From Cristatella mucedo (Eukaryota; Bryozoa; Phylactolaemata; Cristatellidae), in assembly GCA_009760855.2 (NCBI GenBank), contig WPIO01000034.1, positions 1 to 64,000 of the forward strand: a DNA stretch of 64,000 nt. The letters are read 5' to 3'. This document shows, in pieces, positions 39,064 to 48,829 of this stretch. The notes beneath the pieces are model-generated. The model was not told the DNA's origin. It made no database searches and saw only the letters and a program-made list of their open reading frames with translations. A program made the position numbers and the translations under genes. Position 1 is the first letter of the stretch; every line of letters begins with the position of its first letter.

Positions 39064-40530
39064 TTATCCATTATAAACAGTCATTCCTTTACTAAAGGTA
39101 AAGTTAGCTCCACTACCATTTGAAGTTAGTTCGGCGCTATTCTCACAAATAGTCAAGTAATGGGTGAGAATTCTTGAAGCAGGAACGGCATTACTATTAA
39201 ATTCAATGGTTACATCAAGTCTAGAAGTTACTCTAAGAGGTTCATCATTGTACAGCAAGTCAATAACATGAATAGGGTAAAGTGTCATCCACTTAGGATA
39301 AGTAACACCGATAGGTTCAGTAACCTCATTAAGTCCAAGGTATTGTTTTCTGAAAGTCGTGAAATCCATATTAGCTGGTGCGCACTTTCCAAGTTTTGGC
39401 AAGGTAGCTCTTAGGACAGAAGGATATTGTTTAGATCCATTAGCAAGTACAGAAACACTCTTAATTTTACAATGGTTTCAAGTGCAAGGATTACTAATGT
39501 AACTATCATATTTTTCATTGTTTCGAGCTGCAACAATCAACCATCTAACTTTATCAATTGTATTTTGAACTGATAGTTTAGTAAATTTAGTTGCTTGATT
39601 AAGAGCTGTTATACCGTAGTTTATTCTAATTTTCTTTGATCTCTCACTTGAGATATCTGCAAGTGCTCTTTGTATACTTTCTTTTGGTGCAACACATGGA
39701 ACAACAAGTCTCATTTTTGTCATTGCGATTTTGAAATCATTCCAAGTACCATCTGCTACAGCACCAGCAGCTCCTGTAGTAGTCATAAAATTTGTAGCAC
39801 TACAGGATGTTCCAGTCATAATAGCATCACTATCAAGACCACCAACTCTCGTCATTTCAAATTTAAATGAAATATTATAAAGAATTTTATTCATGTCAGC
39901 ACAAAAACCAGAGATTCTTGAAAGAGGAAGAGCAATGCTAAAGTTTCTATTTTCATCAACGATGTTGTTTATAACACCCTTTCTATATACAAATCTAATG
40001 TTTGAAGTTGTGGCTCCAGAAGCAGCAGGACTAACATAAGTAGTAAGACCTGTATACATATCAATTGAACTAGCTTCATCTTTTCTCCGTCCAGTTGCAA
40101 GACCTTCAGTTTTATTATAATCATTTGGATAACAAAGTAGACCCATCAACGTTGATGCACTTCTAACACCTTGCGTAAGTGGAAGACTTTCAATTTCTTC
40201 AGCACCAAGTCTAATTCTAATGTTACTGAGCATCCATGCACCAGCATTGTTAATGAGACCAACAGAAATATTTCTTGCAGGAGCACCAAAAGCACCACCA
40301 GCAGCAACTTGCGCTTGCAATTGTCCTTCAAGTAGAAGATAGCCATCAGATAGGACATAGCACGTTTTTTGTTCACCAGGAATAATGAATGTAATTAGTT
40401 TACTTGAAATACTATCAGTTTCATTACCATTAGTTTGATACAACTCTCTAAATTGATAATCTCTAATTTTATAATCAGGAAACTCGGGATCCCCAACTTC
40501 GAGTATACTATCGATAGATGCACTTGCCAT
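39064..40530 (-). pseudogene. Major capsid protein candidate (double jelly-roll type)
   Basis: This is the longest nearly intact gene of the element: 488 codons in one frame, broken only by a TGA at 39,478-39,480. The first 350 codons contain features expected of the shell protein: an early FPDYKIRDYQ segment, glycine/alanine-rich loops, LSNIRIRLGAEEIE and a later KMRLVVPCV...RWLIVAARNNE region; the downstream 112-codon part continues with LYNDEPLRVTSRLDVTIEF. Assignment rests on size, position next to the minor capsid genes and the fold-like beta pattern; no catalytic signature exists for such proteins. The start at 40,530 follows TATATATGAGAAGAA. The C-terminal part after the stop is as protein-like as the rest. 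Confidence 0.68.
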
Positions 40531-40557
40531 TTCTTCTCATATATAAAAAAATAAAAA

Positions 40558-41150
40558 TTATTTTCTACTTTGAATATATAAAACAGCTCCTAGTCTTTTT
40601 TTCATGTTTCCACCATAACCATGAGGTCTTGGAGTATAAGGAACAACAGCTTTAGTGTTAATTACTTTCTCTATTTCTTTATATGCTTTTGGATCATTCT
40701 CTTTAAGAGTCTCTGAATAGTCTTCTACTTCTGGTTCTCCTTCTATCCTTGGTTTTCTACTTTTTTTTAGATATCTTAGTGACCTTCTCAAGCATAATGC
40801 GTTTTAATTCAAGATATTTTCATCTTTCATCTTTCTATCATAACCTTCATCTTTTCTTTTCCTCTCAAATTCGTATTCAGGTTCTTTCTTTCTTCTCTCT
40901 TCTTCAAGTTTATCATCCATCTCTCTACGTTTAACAGCATAATCTTGATCTAACTTTTTTCTGTGTTTGTAGTTCACTAAGTTTTCTTGCTTGATGCATT
41001 TCAATACCTTTGGTGGCAATAACCATACCTTTACTAGTTAATCCAGTTACTACTGGTGCAAATTTATTAACAGCATCAATAACTTTATCAAGTGATAAAC
41101 TTCCACTTCCACGATATTAACCTCCACGTATTCTATCATGACCAACTCTT
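40558..41150 (-). pseudogene. Charged, basic coiled-coil protein
   Basis: The upstream part (about 41,150-40,960) reads ARVGHDRIRGG and SLSLDKVIDAVNKFAPVVTG; after a frameshift near 40,965 it continues as a very charged stretch (KRREMDDKLEEERRKKEPEY) likely to form a coiled coil, then after a TAA at 40,804 in the same frame to KRLGAVLYIQSRK at 40,558. A TAA near 41,120 also interrupts it. The Arg/Gly-rich N-terminus and basic C-terminus would suit a virion core or scaffold protein, but this is a guess from composition and from its place between capsid genes. No ATG start could be fixed. Confidence 0.5.
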
Positions 41151-41179
41151 GCATAAGTACCCAGTGCTCTATATTACTT

Positions 41180-42076
41180 TTAAATTTCTATTGTTGCAAC
41201 TACATCAGCAATAATACTGACAGCATTTCTATCTTGATCACTTAATCCTTTTTTTAAACTACTTATTGCATCTATATCACCACGTGTTGGTAGATATAAT
41301 ACATTAGGAATATGTAGATCAACCTTCTCACCTGGATTAATATCATCAATATCAGGAATATATAAAGACGTGCATTGTTCTAAGAATCCTTTTCTTCTTT
41401 CTACATAGTTCTTAAGAGGATCAACTGAGTCACAATCAACACTTATACATCGAATTCCTTTATTATCTGGCAAATAAATTTTATTCCCTGCTTTAAAAAG
41501 ACCAGTGAAATGCATTGCTTTTTCTATTGCTTCATATGGTGTTCCACCTATGAGAGCACTATTGAATGTTCCTTGTTGATTTGAATTAAAACCAAGAGTA
41601 TCTCCAATTGAATTAACGGCAACATTAGAATTACTTCCTAGTAAAACAAATTAATCTCCAACTACTTGCATTAATATTCTATCATCTGTATCAACACTAA
41701 ATTTTATACCTGAACTATTTCTTTTAGCAGTATCGTAAAAAGCACTAATTGTAGATGTTGATGTTGATCCATTTTGAGCAACATTAGTCTTTGGTTGAGG
41801 TTCTGATAATATTTCATTTAGATCAGCTGTTAATTTATTTGAATCATAACAACCAGAAACAATTGTAATATATACATTATTTGCGTCAGTCATTGACCAT
41901 TTAAACCCAAGTTTATTACTAAAGCCAGCAACCACATTTGATATAACTTCATTAGTATAAGTAAACTCTACTCTACATAATCCACTTCTATTATAACCTG
42001 AATCAGATCCAAGAAAAATAGGTGGTGATCATGTTTTTGATTCTGAACTACTCGTTCCAGTTAATCTTATTGACAT
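41180..42076 (-). pseudogene. Minor-capsid-like protein B
   Basis: One frame of ~298 codons from ATGTCAATAAG at 42,076 (preceded by TATAAGAAA) to 41,180. It has two internal stops: TGA near 42,030 and TAA at 41,651. Recognisable pattern elements are NNVYITIVSGCYDSNKLTAD (a loading-loop-like strand found in metazoan Polinton virion proteins) and PGEKVDLHIPNVLYLPTRGD followed by SDQDRNAV...ATIEI at the end, the usual C-terminal strand pair of that family. The gene directly follows its probable paralogue at 42,086-42,953, with the upstream gene's stop lying inside the start motif. Confidence 0.62.
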
Positions 42077-42085
42077 TTTCTTATA

Positions 42086-42953
42086 TTAAACTTCAAGAAT
42101 TTCTATAATGACTGTAATTTGTTGAGAATTAAAATCTATTAACTTTAGATCTTGATCAGTAACAGTAATTTAAATATCAGAGATGTAATCACTTGTAATA
42201 TTGTTATATTCAATAGTATTAGGTTCATAAGTCATTTGTTCCCAAGGGTAGAAATTATAAGGGAAACTGCTTAGTACTTGCGCTACTTTTCCATTTATGA
42301 AACTAGTTCCACTAGCTACCATATTACAACTTATAAGTATAAGATCTATATAAGAAACATAAACTTCATTTTCAGAAATAATCTTTATATTTGGTGTGCA
42401 AACAACAGGTGTAATATCAAGATACATCTTTGCAAAGTCAGCAGCTGAAAGTGTTGTATAAGCAGCAGCAGTAAATCCTAGAAAAGTAGAAATAGTAGGT
42501 TTACTTGCAAGGAATGACCAACCAACAGGTAATTTAATCCATGAGTTAGAAGTTTCAGTATCAATACCTATTTGAAACTTATCTGTTGTTGCTCCTGATT
42601 GAGTAGTACAATTATTAATTGTATCAGCAATACCTGTGTTTACATCATCTGTTACAGCACCATATATCCCAGGTCTTATTATTACAGTTTGTTCTGATCC
42701 ACCACTAACTCTATAAACAAAAGTATTATTGTTTTCTAATCTATTTCTAATAGAATTAGTTCCAACAAATTTCTTAAAACAGATCCTAAAGTTTTTACCT
42801 CTTGGTTAAAATTGGTGTATTAACTTTAGTTTTTATAGGATTAGTATTACCAGTTATATTAAAAGCATATACTTCTTTACTTGCTTGACCTGTTTGCCCA
42901 ATACTTTCAACACTCTTTAATATATCATTAACATTTTTTAACAAGTCACTCAT
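42086..42953 (-). pseudogene. Minor-capsid-like protein A
   Basis: Starts MSDLLKNVND at 42,953 immediately after TATATAGAA. A frameshift occurs near 42,800; from ~42,790 the frame is largely open and ends with TVIIEILEV at 42,086. The C-terminal half shows the pattern common in metazoan Polinton virion proteins: a ...FLGFTAAAY segment, then VYVSYIDLILISCNMVASGT, GKVAQVLSSFP.NFYPWEQM and a final TVTDQDLKLIDFNSQQITV. A TAA at 42,170 interrupts that last part. These proteins are probably penton or cement components; the assignment rests on pattern recognition. Confidence 0.65.
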
Positions 42954-42964
42954 TTCTATATATT
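42954..42964 (-). promoter_or_regulatory. TATA-like start motif, ATATATAGAA
   Basis: On the minus strand ataatatatagaaATG directly precedes the capsid-A start. The TAG stop of the upstream gene (42,956-42,958) lies inside this motif, showing how tightly the genes are packed. Confidence 0.55.
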
Positions 42965-44109
42965 ATATAAAAGATTGTTTATCTTTGCAACATAACTCTT
43001 TGGAGCTTTTTGAGATGTAGCAAGATAATCAACAGCAGAACTTATTAATGAGATTACAGCTCTATTTTCAGCAGCAAGTTCACCAAGCCATAAATAAATC
43101 TTATCAAATACTTCTTTTTCACTACTTACAATCAATGGAACTATCTCTACTCCTTAACCTATTGCTTTTGGATTGAATTTCTCTCCAAGATAATCAACGA
43201 TCTTACTTTCATTTATTGTTTTTTTGTTAAGAGTATAATTCAGTATAAATATTGAAAAGTCCTTCATATAACTCTTTGTTACTTTCATCAAGACTATCTA
43301 CTGCTTCTCTCAACTTTTTGGTCATCTTACCCCAAGTAATACTAAGGATAACTTCTTTTTCACTTTGAGGAATTCTAAAAAAAAAAAAAAAGTTCTAAAA
43401 AAGGAGCCTCAATTCCAATAGGTTCAGTGATCCTTGCTTTAACTCTTTTTCGTTTTGGAGCTCCTGTAGAAGGATTGACATTGAGGATTTCAGAATAAAA
43501 TTGTCGAGTATCCTTAAGAATTTTCATCTTTTTATCGTTAGGATCATTTGTAATTGCACCATAATTAATATCAAGAGCTTTTTTTGGATCATATTCATTG
43601 AAGGTAGTAACAGCTCTTGAAAATGCTCTTGAAATATCTGGTGTTGATTTCTCTTCAATAGCTCTATTTGCTTCATCTAATACTCTTTTTACTTCTTCAT
43701 TAGATTCAATAATATTTTTAAAATGGTCTTCATAATCTAAATTCATACTATCCATCAAGCTTTTTAGTTTGTCTCCATAATCAATAACATCACAACCCAA
43801 TGCTTTTTGTACTTCTTCATGATGTTTCATTTGAATGGCAAGTGATGTTGTAAGTCGTTTTAGTTTATCAATAACAACATTACCAGAATTATCAGTTGAT
43901 TTCTCTAATGCACGTTCATTCAATTCATGTTCTACTCTATCTCTTGCTTGCATTTCTGCTTCAATCCTTTGTATCTCTTGAGCATTATCAAGTATACCAG
44001 CAACACATAAACTTTCTAAATTTCTAAGTTTATACTCTAAATCTATTGCTTCTTGAACACTTCCTCTGTAAGATTTGTTTTTACTTGCGTATATTTTACC
44101 ATTAATCAT
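42956..44109 (-). pseudogene. Long alpha-helical/coiled-coil protein, unknown
   Basis: The start is ATGATTAATGG at 44,109 after TATAAGGAAA. About 240 codons are open down to a 15-base A/T homopolymer at ~43,379-43,393, which shifts the frame; the coding pattern continues (SITWGKMTKKLREAVDSLDE; later VFDKIYLWLGELAAENRAV) to the TAG at 42,956-42,958. Further breaks lie near 43,230 and a TAA near 43,156. The protein is rich in Glu, Lys, Asn and Leu, with heptad-like stretches; ITEPIGIEAPFLEL lies just before the homopolymer. No enzyme motif is visible. It lies between the packaging ATPase and minor capsid genes, so a structural role is plausible. Confidence 0.6.
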
Positions 44110-44120
44110 TTTCCTTATAT

Positions 44121-44811
44121 TCAATTAAAAATAGCTATTAATTGTTTACCTGTATTATCAACAGACAAAAATCTTCCTTCTGATTCTGTTTTGGTTAGAT
44201 CAATAACACAATAACTAAATCTATTTCTAGTACATGAGTTTACCCATTCTTTAAACATTTGCTTATCTATATCACCAATATATGAATCACGAATGTATTC
44301 TATATCAGTATTATTTTGTTTAAAGATTATAATCATATTTATGTTGTTTCTTATTTCTCTTCTAGGAATATTAGTAAATCCTTGAGCAAGATAGAACATG
44401 TTCGATGATTTATGATTCAATGATTTATATCAATGATTTATGTCTACCTCTAGTAAAAAAGTCTAATATCTTAGATTGATCTTCTGTCATCAAATAGTCT
44501 AACACAATAACATTCTTACAATTCTTATAAGAATCAACTTCTGGAATATTATCAATTCCATTAACCCAAACATAAGCAGGTTCATCTTTAGTCATTGACA
44601 TAAGACCACGATATAACTTTTGATCTAAACTTGAAGCAATGATTGTACATATATCATAATAGAGCATTCCATTAAATATTCAATTCATTACTAACTGTGA
44701 TATACCACTTGGTCCTAGCACTAATGCTCTAATAGGAACTTAAGGTAATGGTTCTTTATGTCCAGTATCTACATCTTGTCCAAAATTAAAAGCTCTAACT
44801 TGCAAAGACAT
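44121..44811 (-). pseudogene. A32/FtsK-type DNA-packaging ATPase, broken
   Basis: The expected role is pumping genome DNA into capsids. Frame from ATGTCTTTGCA at 44,811. The phosphate-binding region is recognisable as ALVLGPSG, but the usual SGKT that should follow is not there (the sequence reads ISQL). Walker B is NVIVLDYLMTED (the common DD here is DY), followed by FTRGRHKSL, and after a frameshift near 44,422 by MFYLAQGFTNIPRREIRNNI, a typical sensor/arginine region of this family. In-frame stops are TAA near 44,743 and TGA near 44,682. Total length, about 230 codons, is normal for the family. The stop overlaps the start motif of the next gene. Confidence 0.83.
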
Positions 44812-44832
44812 TGTTTCTATATTATAATAGAT
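44812..44832. promoter_or_regulatory. Divergent start region with TATA-like motifs
   Basis: The 21 bases between the ATPase (minus, 44,811) and the zinc-ribbon gene (plus, 44,833) read TATAATATAGAAACA before one ATG and TTATAATAGAT before the other. They are an example of divergent genes sharing one AT-rich start region. Confidence 0.5.
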
Positions 44833-45355
44833 ATGGAAATTTATTGTTTAAAGTGTAAAAAACAAACTGATACAATCCATGAACATTATGTTGAAGTAGA
44901 TAGTACTAAAGGGATGAGGGGAAAGTAAAAAAGTGTTGTACTATTTGTGATAGTAAGAAGTCAAAGTTAAGATCTGGTGCCGGTAGATTATATCCAAGTA
45001 AAGGTGCAGGTAGATTAACTCATGGTGCAGGTAAGGGCATTGTAAATGATAACTTAAATAGTTTAATAGAAATGTATCAAAAGGTAAAAGGATAGATAAG
45101 AAATGTGCAGGTAAGTTATCTACTACTGGAAGAGGTGTTGTAAATGATACGTTTAATAGTTTATTAGAAAATGTATCAAAAGGTAAAAGGATAGATAAAA
45201 AAGGTGGATCCGTACCTTTACCAGCAATCTTTGCAGCAATATCAAATGATCTTAGTAAAAAATTCTCAGGTATTGCTAAAAGGTATACTGGTAGATGTGC
45301 TGATAAAGAACAAGTGATTGCAGAACTTAAAAAGACTATTTACAAACTAAAATAA
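44833..45355 (+). pseudogene. Zinc-ribbon protein with Gly-rich linker
   Basis: Begins MEIYCLKCKKQTDTIHEHYV with a CxxC knuckle; a second knuckle (CCTICDSKK) follows after a 1-base frameshift near 44,925. This N-terminal zinc ribbon is a familiar small protein of metazoan Polintons. A linker of repeated GAGRL-type motifs follows, then a ~98-bp internal tandem duplication (copies at ~45,034 and ~45,132), the first copy carrying another frameshift. The end (KKFSGIAKRYTG...ELKKTIYKLK) is basic. The protein may bind nucleic acid; its role is unknown. Confidence 0.7.
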
Positions 45356-45359
45356 AGTA

Positions 45360-45770
45360 AAATCATCACTTTTAACAGATATAGAAATAAATATTTAAAT
45401 AAAAGAATTAGGTATAAAGAATTATGGAGGCGTCTTTGCAAGAGATGAACTAACAAAACCATTAAAAAATAAATGTCTTATTTGTAATACTGGAGAATCG
45501 GATAGAGCGATTTATCATTGGGTAGCTCTTAAAAAAGGATCTAAATGTTTTTACTTTGATTCATTTGGTGCTCCACCAATGCCAGAAGTAATAAATTATT
45601 TTGGTGTTATACCAACTTTTCAGACATTTAAGCTACAAGACTACGATCAAACAGATTGTGGAAGAAGATGCTTCATCTTCTTAAAACTAATGCGAGAATC
45701 AGATTTTGGGACGACAATGGAATTATTATTTAATTTAAGCATTTTCTTTTCCTTGTATAGAAATGGATAA
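45360..45770 (+). pseudogene. Adenain-like cysteine protease
   Basis: Processes virion proteins during maturation in related viruses. The full catalytic set is visible in one frame: His in IYHWVAL, Asp in YFDSFGAPPMP, Gln in YDQTDCG and the nucleophile Cys in the same DCGRRC motif. The N-terminal KELGIKNYGGVFARDEL also matches Polinton proteases. A TAA at 45,396-45,398 interrupts the N-terminus, and no ATG start is present, so the start is set just after the previous gene. The C-terminal ~30 residues look less conserved and the stop overlaps the next gene's ATG by 8 bases. Confidence 0.88.
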
Positions 45771-46253
45771 CAAAAAACTCGTAGAACTTGAAAAATTTTC
45801 TGTTGTAATTCCCAAAGGAAAACCAGGACGTGTTCATATTGAAGAGAAAATTCGTAAAGATTCTAAATCTTACTTAAATGCATGTATCTATATCACTGAA
45901 GATATGAGGCCTGTTCTAGAAGATATTGCCAATAGAGCAAGTATGAAACTTGAATACAGTGGCTATGACATGTCTAGTCGTTCAACTATTGGTATAAGAA
46001 TTTCATTTGGCACTAAACCAAGTATATCCTTTGATCACAAGAACAAACAAATGAAATTTACCACAGTTGCTGAATTAATTCAAAATTTGGCAATGACTTT
46101 GCTGTTACTGGTATTCTAGATGGAGGTTATGTAACTAAAGATACTTATAGTTCAGAAGAAAGACTTGATATTAGATTGAAGCATGAACCAGTTTAAGTTT
46201 ATGCTGTAGATAAAAAACAAGTTCAAAGTATGTTTAACCCTGCTGACTATTAG
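45763..46253 (+). pseudogene. Unrecognised viral protein
   Basis: Starts MDNKKLVELEKFSVVIPKGK after TTGTATAGAA. It is open for ~108 codons, then a frameshift near 46,087 (short T run) moves coding to another frame (FAVTGILDGGYVTKDTYSSE), with a TAA near 46,195 before the final TAG at 46,251-46,253. The composition suggests a compact alpha/beta protein; single-stranded-DNA binding would fit the need of such an element, but I see no motif that proves it. It converges with the PLA2 gene 31 bp away. Confidence 0.55.
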
Positions 46254-46284
46254 ATAAAAACAAACAAATAAAACAAAATAAAAA

Positions 46285-47052
46285 TTAGATTTTCTTTCTA
46301 GTAATATCTATCATTCTATTTAGTATTCCTTTTGCGTATTTTCTTAGACTTGATGGATTTTATACTTTATCTTATAGAAGTTCAAGAGCTAGTGGTTCAT
46401 AAAACCTAAACCTAAACGACTTTTTGCGGCCTGAATTTTGAATTTTTGCGGTCATGATAGCTGAAATGAGTTTTGCATCTTCTCTAACGTAATTTGGTTG
46501 TTTTGGATCAAGATAAAAATGAGTTGCTCATTCTGCAAGAACCATATCAGATAAATTTCATATCTCTGTTCTTTTTGGTTCTGACAATGAACTTGTTTCT
46601 GTATAATCGTGATCGTGGATTAAATCACGTTCATCTAAATCATTTACCACGGTGTAGCCTTGCTCCATTCTTTTTTTAACTGGGTTCCTGGGCCCGCGAA
46701 TGAGTATTTAAACTGTATTATTAAATGAACCATCTGGAACTTCTTCAGGTTTAACTCCTGCTGGCAATTTTAGATGCATTTCTCTATTACCAGTTAATTT
46801 ATTTATGAAATCGACTAAACCAGAACTCTGTCTTCTATTTGCTTTTAACTGTGTAAGAGATAAGTTTAGTTGCAAACCAATATTTTTAGATCTACTCTTT
46901 TCTATTTTGTTTAGTTGCGTACTAGTGAGAAGAATAGGAACGGATCTTGTTAAATCTGAGTGTTTCAAACGAATTGAGATAGGTTCTTTAGAGTTATGAA
47001 TAAGTTTTAGTTGGTGATCAGATAATGCAAGTTTAGTTTCATGATAACTCAT
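46285..47052 (-). pseudogene. Polinton-associated protein with parvovirus-type PLA2 motif
   Basis: The N-terminal ~110 codons (from MSYHETKLAL at 47,052, after TATATATAGAA) match a small protein common in metazoan Polintons, with the LTSTQLNKIEKSRSKNIGLQ pattern. After a frameshift near 46,705 the other frame shows FAGPGTQLKKRM, the calcium-loop signature of parvovirus VP1-type phospholipase A2, then NDLDERDLIHDHDY, the His-Asp catalytic pair. In parvoviruses this activity lets the particle leave the endosome; a similar role here is an inference. In-frame stops follow at about 46,570 and 46,530, and the gene continues to 46,285. No active protein could be made from this copy as it stands. Confidence 0.75.
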
Positions 47053-47066
47053 TTCTATATATAACA
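47053..47066 (-). promoter_or_regulatory. TATA-like start motif, TATATATAGAA
   Basis: The clearest copy of the element-wide motif: on the minus strand ttatatatagaaATG, with the final A of the motif next to the start codon of the PLA2-motif gene. Confidence 0.55.
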
Positions 47067-47152
47067 AAATATTTTAAAAATTGTATAGGAGTTAAAAAAG
47101 TTAAAAAGGTAAAAGTTAAAAAAGTTAAAAAGTTAAAAAACATTGTATAGTA

Positions 47153-47708
47153 ATGAATCAAGATGAAGTTGCTGAATTGAGAGAAAGAGTAAACGATTTG
47201 TTAGATTACAACGCTTTCACCGGCAAATTTACAAATAAAGTTAGTCTTGGAGGAACTGCTAGAATTGGTGAAGAAGCTGGAACATTACATCATACTGGAT
47301 ACAGATGTATTTGTATTGATGGAAAAACATCCTCCTCATCACTTAGCATATCTAATAGTAGCTGGTAAAATTCCTTTACGTAAAATAAATCATATCGATA
47401 ACAAAAAACTAAACAATAGTTTTAATAATTTACGAGAAGCTATTAGATCTGAAAACAATAGAAATAAAGGAGTAAGAAAAAATAACACTTCAAAATGTAT
47501 TGGTCTTTGTTTGCATAAAAGAGATAGGAAATGGCAATCATATATTTCAATAGATGGATCAATATACTATTTGGGATATTTTTCTGCTGAAGATGCTGCA
47601 ACAGCAAGAGATATGATGGCAAAAAAATTACATCTAGAATTCGCAAGACTAAATTTTACTTATACACTAACCGATGATAACAAACTTGTTAGATTTGCAG
47701 ATTATTAA
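47153..47708 (+). pseudogene. HNH endonuclease with AP2 DNA-binding domain
   Basis: Homing-type or phage-type nuclease. The first ~64 codons (MNQDEVAELRERVNDLL... TGYRCICIDGK) and the rest lie in two overlapping frames that exchange near 47,320, indicating a 1-base shift. The HNH core follows: HHLAYLIVAGKIPL, INHIDNKKLNNSFNNLR (catalytic His present; the usual Asp before it is Asn) and ENNRNK. The C-terminal ~55 residues, CIGLCLHKRDRKWQSYISID to YLGYFSAEDAATARD, are an AP2 domain. The start follows TTGTATAGTA. It may be a selfish gene carried by the virus or a nuclease used by it. Confidence 0.85.
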
Positions 47709-48817
47709 TATTTGCATCTCTTTTTCATATCTGCTAAAAGTTTTAATACTTATGTACGAATTTCTTCATTATTTTTACCTTGTGCTAAAAGTATTGCATT
47801 AAGCATAGCACTTTCAGCTTTAAAATCACATGACTTTGTACCACCGACAGCACTAGCTTCTACTTTTTTAATATCTCTTCTTAGTTCTTGTAAGAAATTG
47901 ACTCCACCCTCCTCTACTAATTTTCTTCCATAATTTACATAATCCAATCGATTTTTACTTCTGAATTCTGCACTTTTCCTGAAACATCAATATCTGTTCC
48001 TTGCTTAATCAATTCTATCATGTTCTTCAAATCAGTAATAGCATTTCTTAGTCTATCACTTTGCAATGTTAGAGCATCCATCCTTTCCTCGTGTGTTTTC
48101 ATTGGCGGAGCCTTTCCAGTGAACATTTTTTCATCCACTAACTTCTTTATTAGACCTGCAACAGCAACGGCAATTGAAACATCTGTTCCAACGCCAGCAA
48201 TTATAGCTGCTATAGTTGAAATAATAGCTGGAATAGTAGGCAAAACCCTTCAGATTTTACTTCTAAGAAATTCTTTAACCAAGATTTAGGATCTAATTAA
48301 GCAGAATCCCAATTAATTTCTTGACCAAAAGTATCACTCAAAAACTCACTTGGATTCAAATACCAAGGATAATTACCTTTTTCTGCAGCATGTAAAATGT
48401 CATTGATTTTGAGACCTATTTCTAAACTCTCAATCATCTTTTCTAATCCTTTTTTTCTTTCATTGTCTTCCATAACACTTGTCCATACTTACCACTACTA
48501 ATATCATCTACTATTCCTTTTATAAATAGACTTAGATCGAGTATTCCTGTAACACCTGATATAAATCCATCTAGGACATTAGCACCAGCACCAATTACTT
48601 TAAGAGATTGTAAAACTTTAGGTACTAATGTTGCAATCTTTTCAGAAGCTGCTAATGATAATTTCGCAGCAATCTTTGGAGCTAATTTTGTAATTACTGT
48701 TTCACCTACATTTGTCGCAGTTTTAGCACCTTCTATTACATCTTTAGTTGTAGAAACTCCTTCTTTTACATCCTCCCCTACTCCTCTATCTTTTCTTGAT
48801 CTTGCTTTTTTCATCAT
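47705..48817 (-). pseudogene. Hydrophobic/amphipathic virion-type protein, broken
   Basis: Starts MMKKARSRKDRG at 48,817 and is open for ~124 codons with a long Ala/Leu/Ile-rich part (TKLAPKIAAKLSLAASEKIA; LQSLKVIGAGANVLDGFISG). A frameshift near 48,450, a TAA near 48,299 and frameshifts near 48,250 and 47,940 break it. The second part includes another hydrophobic run (TIPAIISTIAAIIAGVGTDV) followed by a helical, charged tail. Two hydrophobic stretches and a basic N-terminus suggest membrane interaction, reminiscent of lytic minor capsid proteins, but this is composition-based only. It ends within 4 bases of the HNH gene's stop on the other strand. Confidence 0.55.
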
Positions 48818-48829
48818 ATATTATAAGTA
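48818..48829. promoter_or_regulatory. Divergent start region, 12 bp
   Basis: atattataagta separates the ATG of the hydrophobic protein (minus) from that of fibre-like protein 2 (plus). TATAA-type sequence is available to both directions. Confidence 0.45.
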
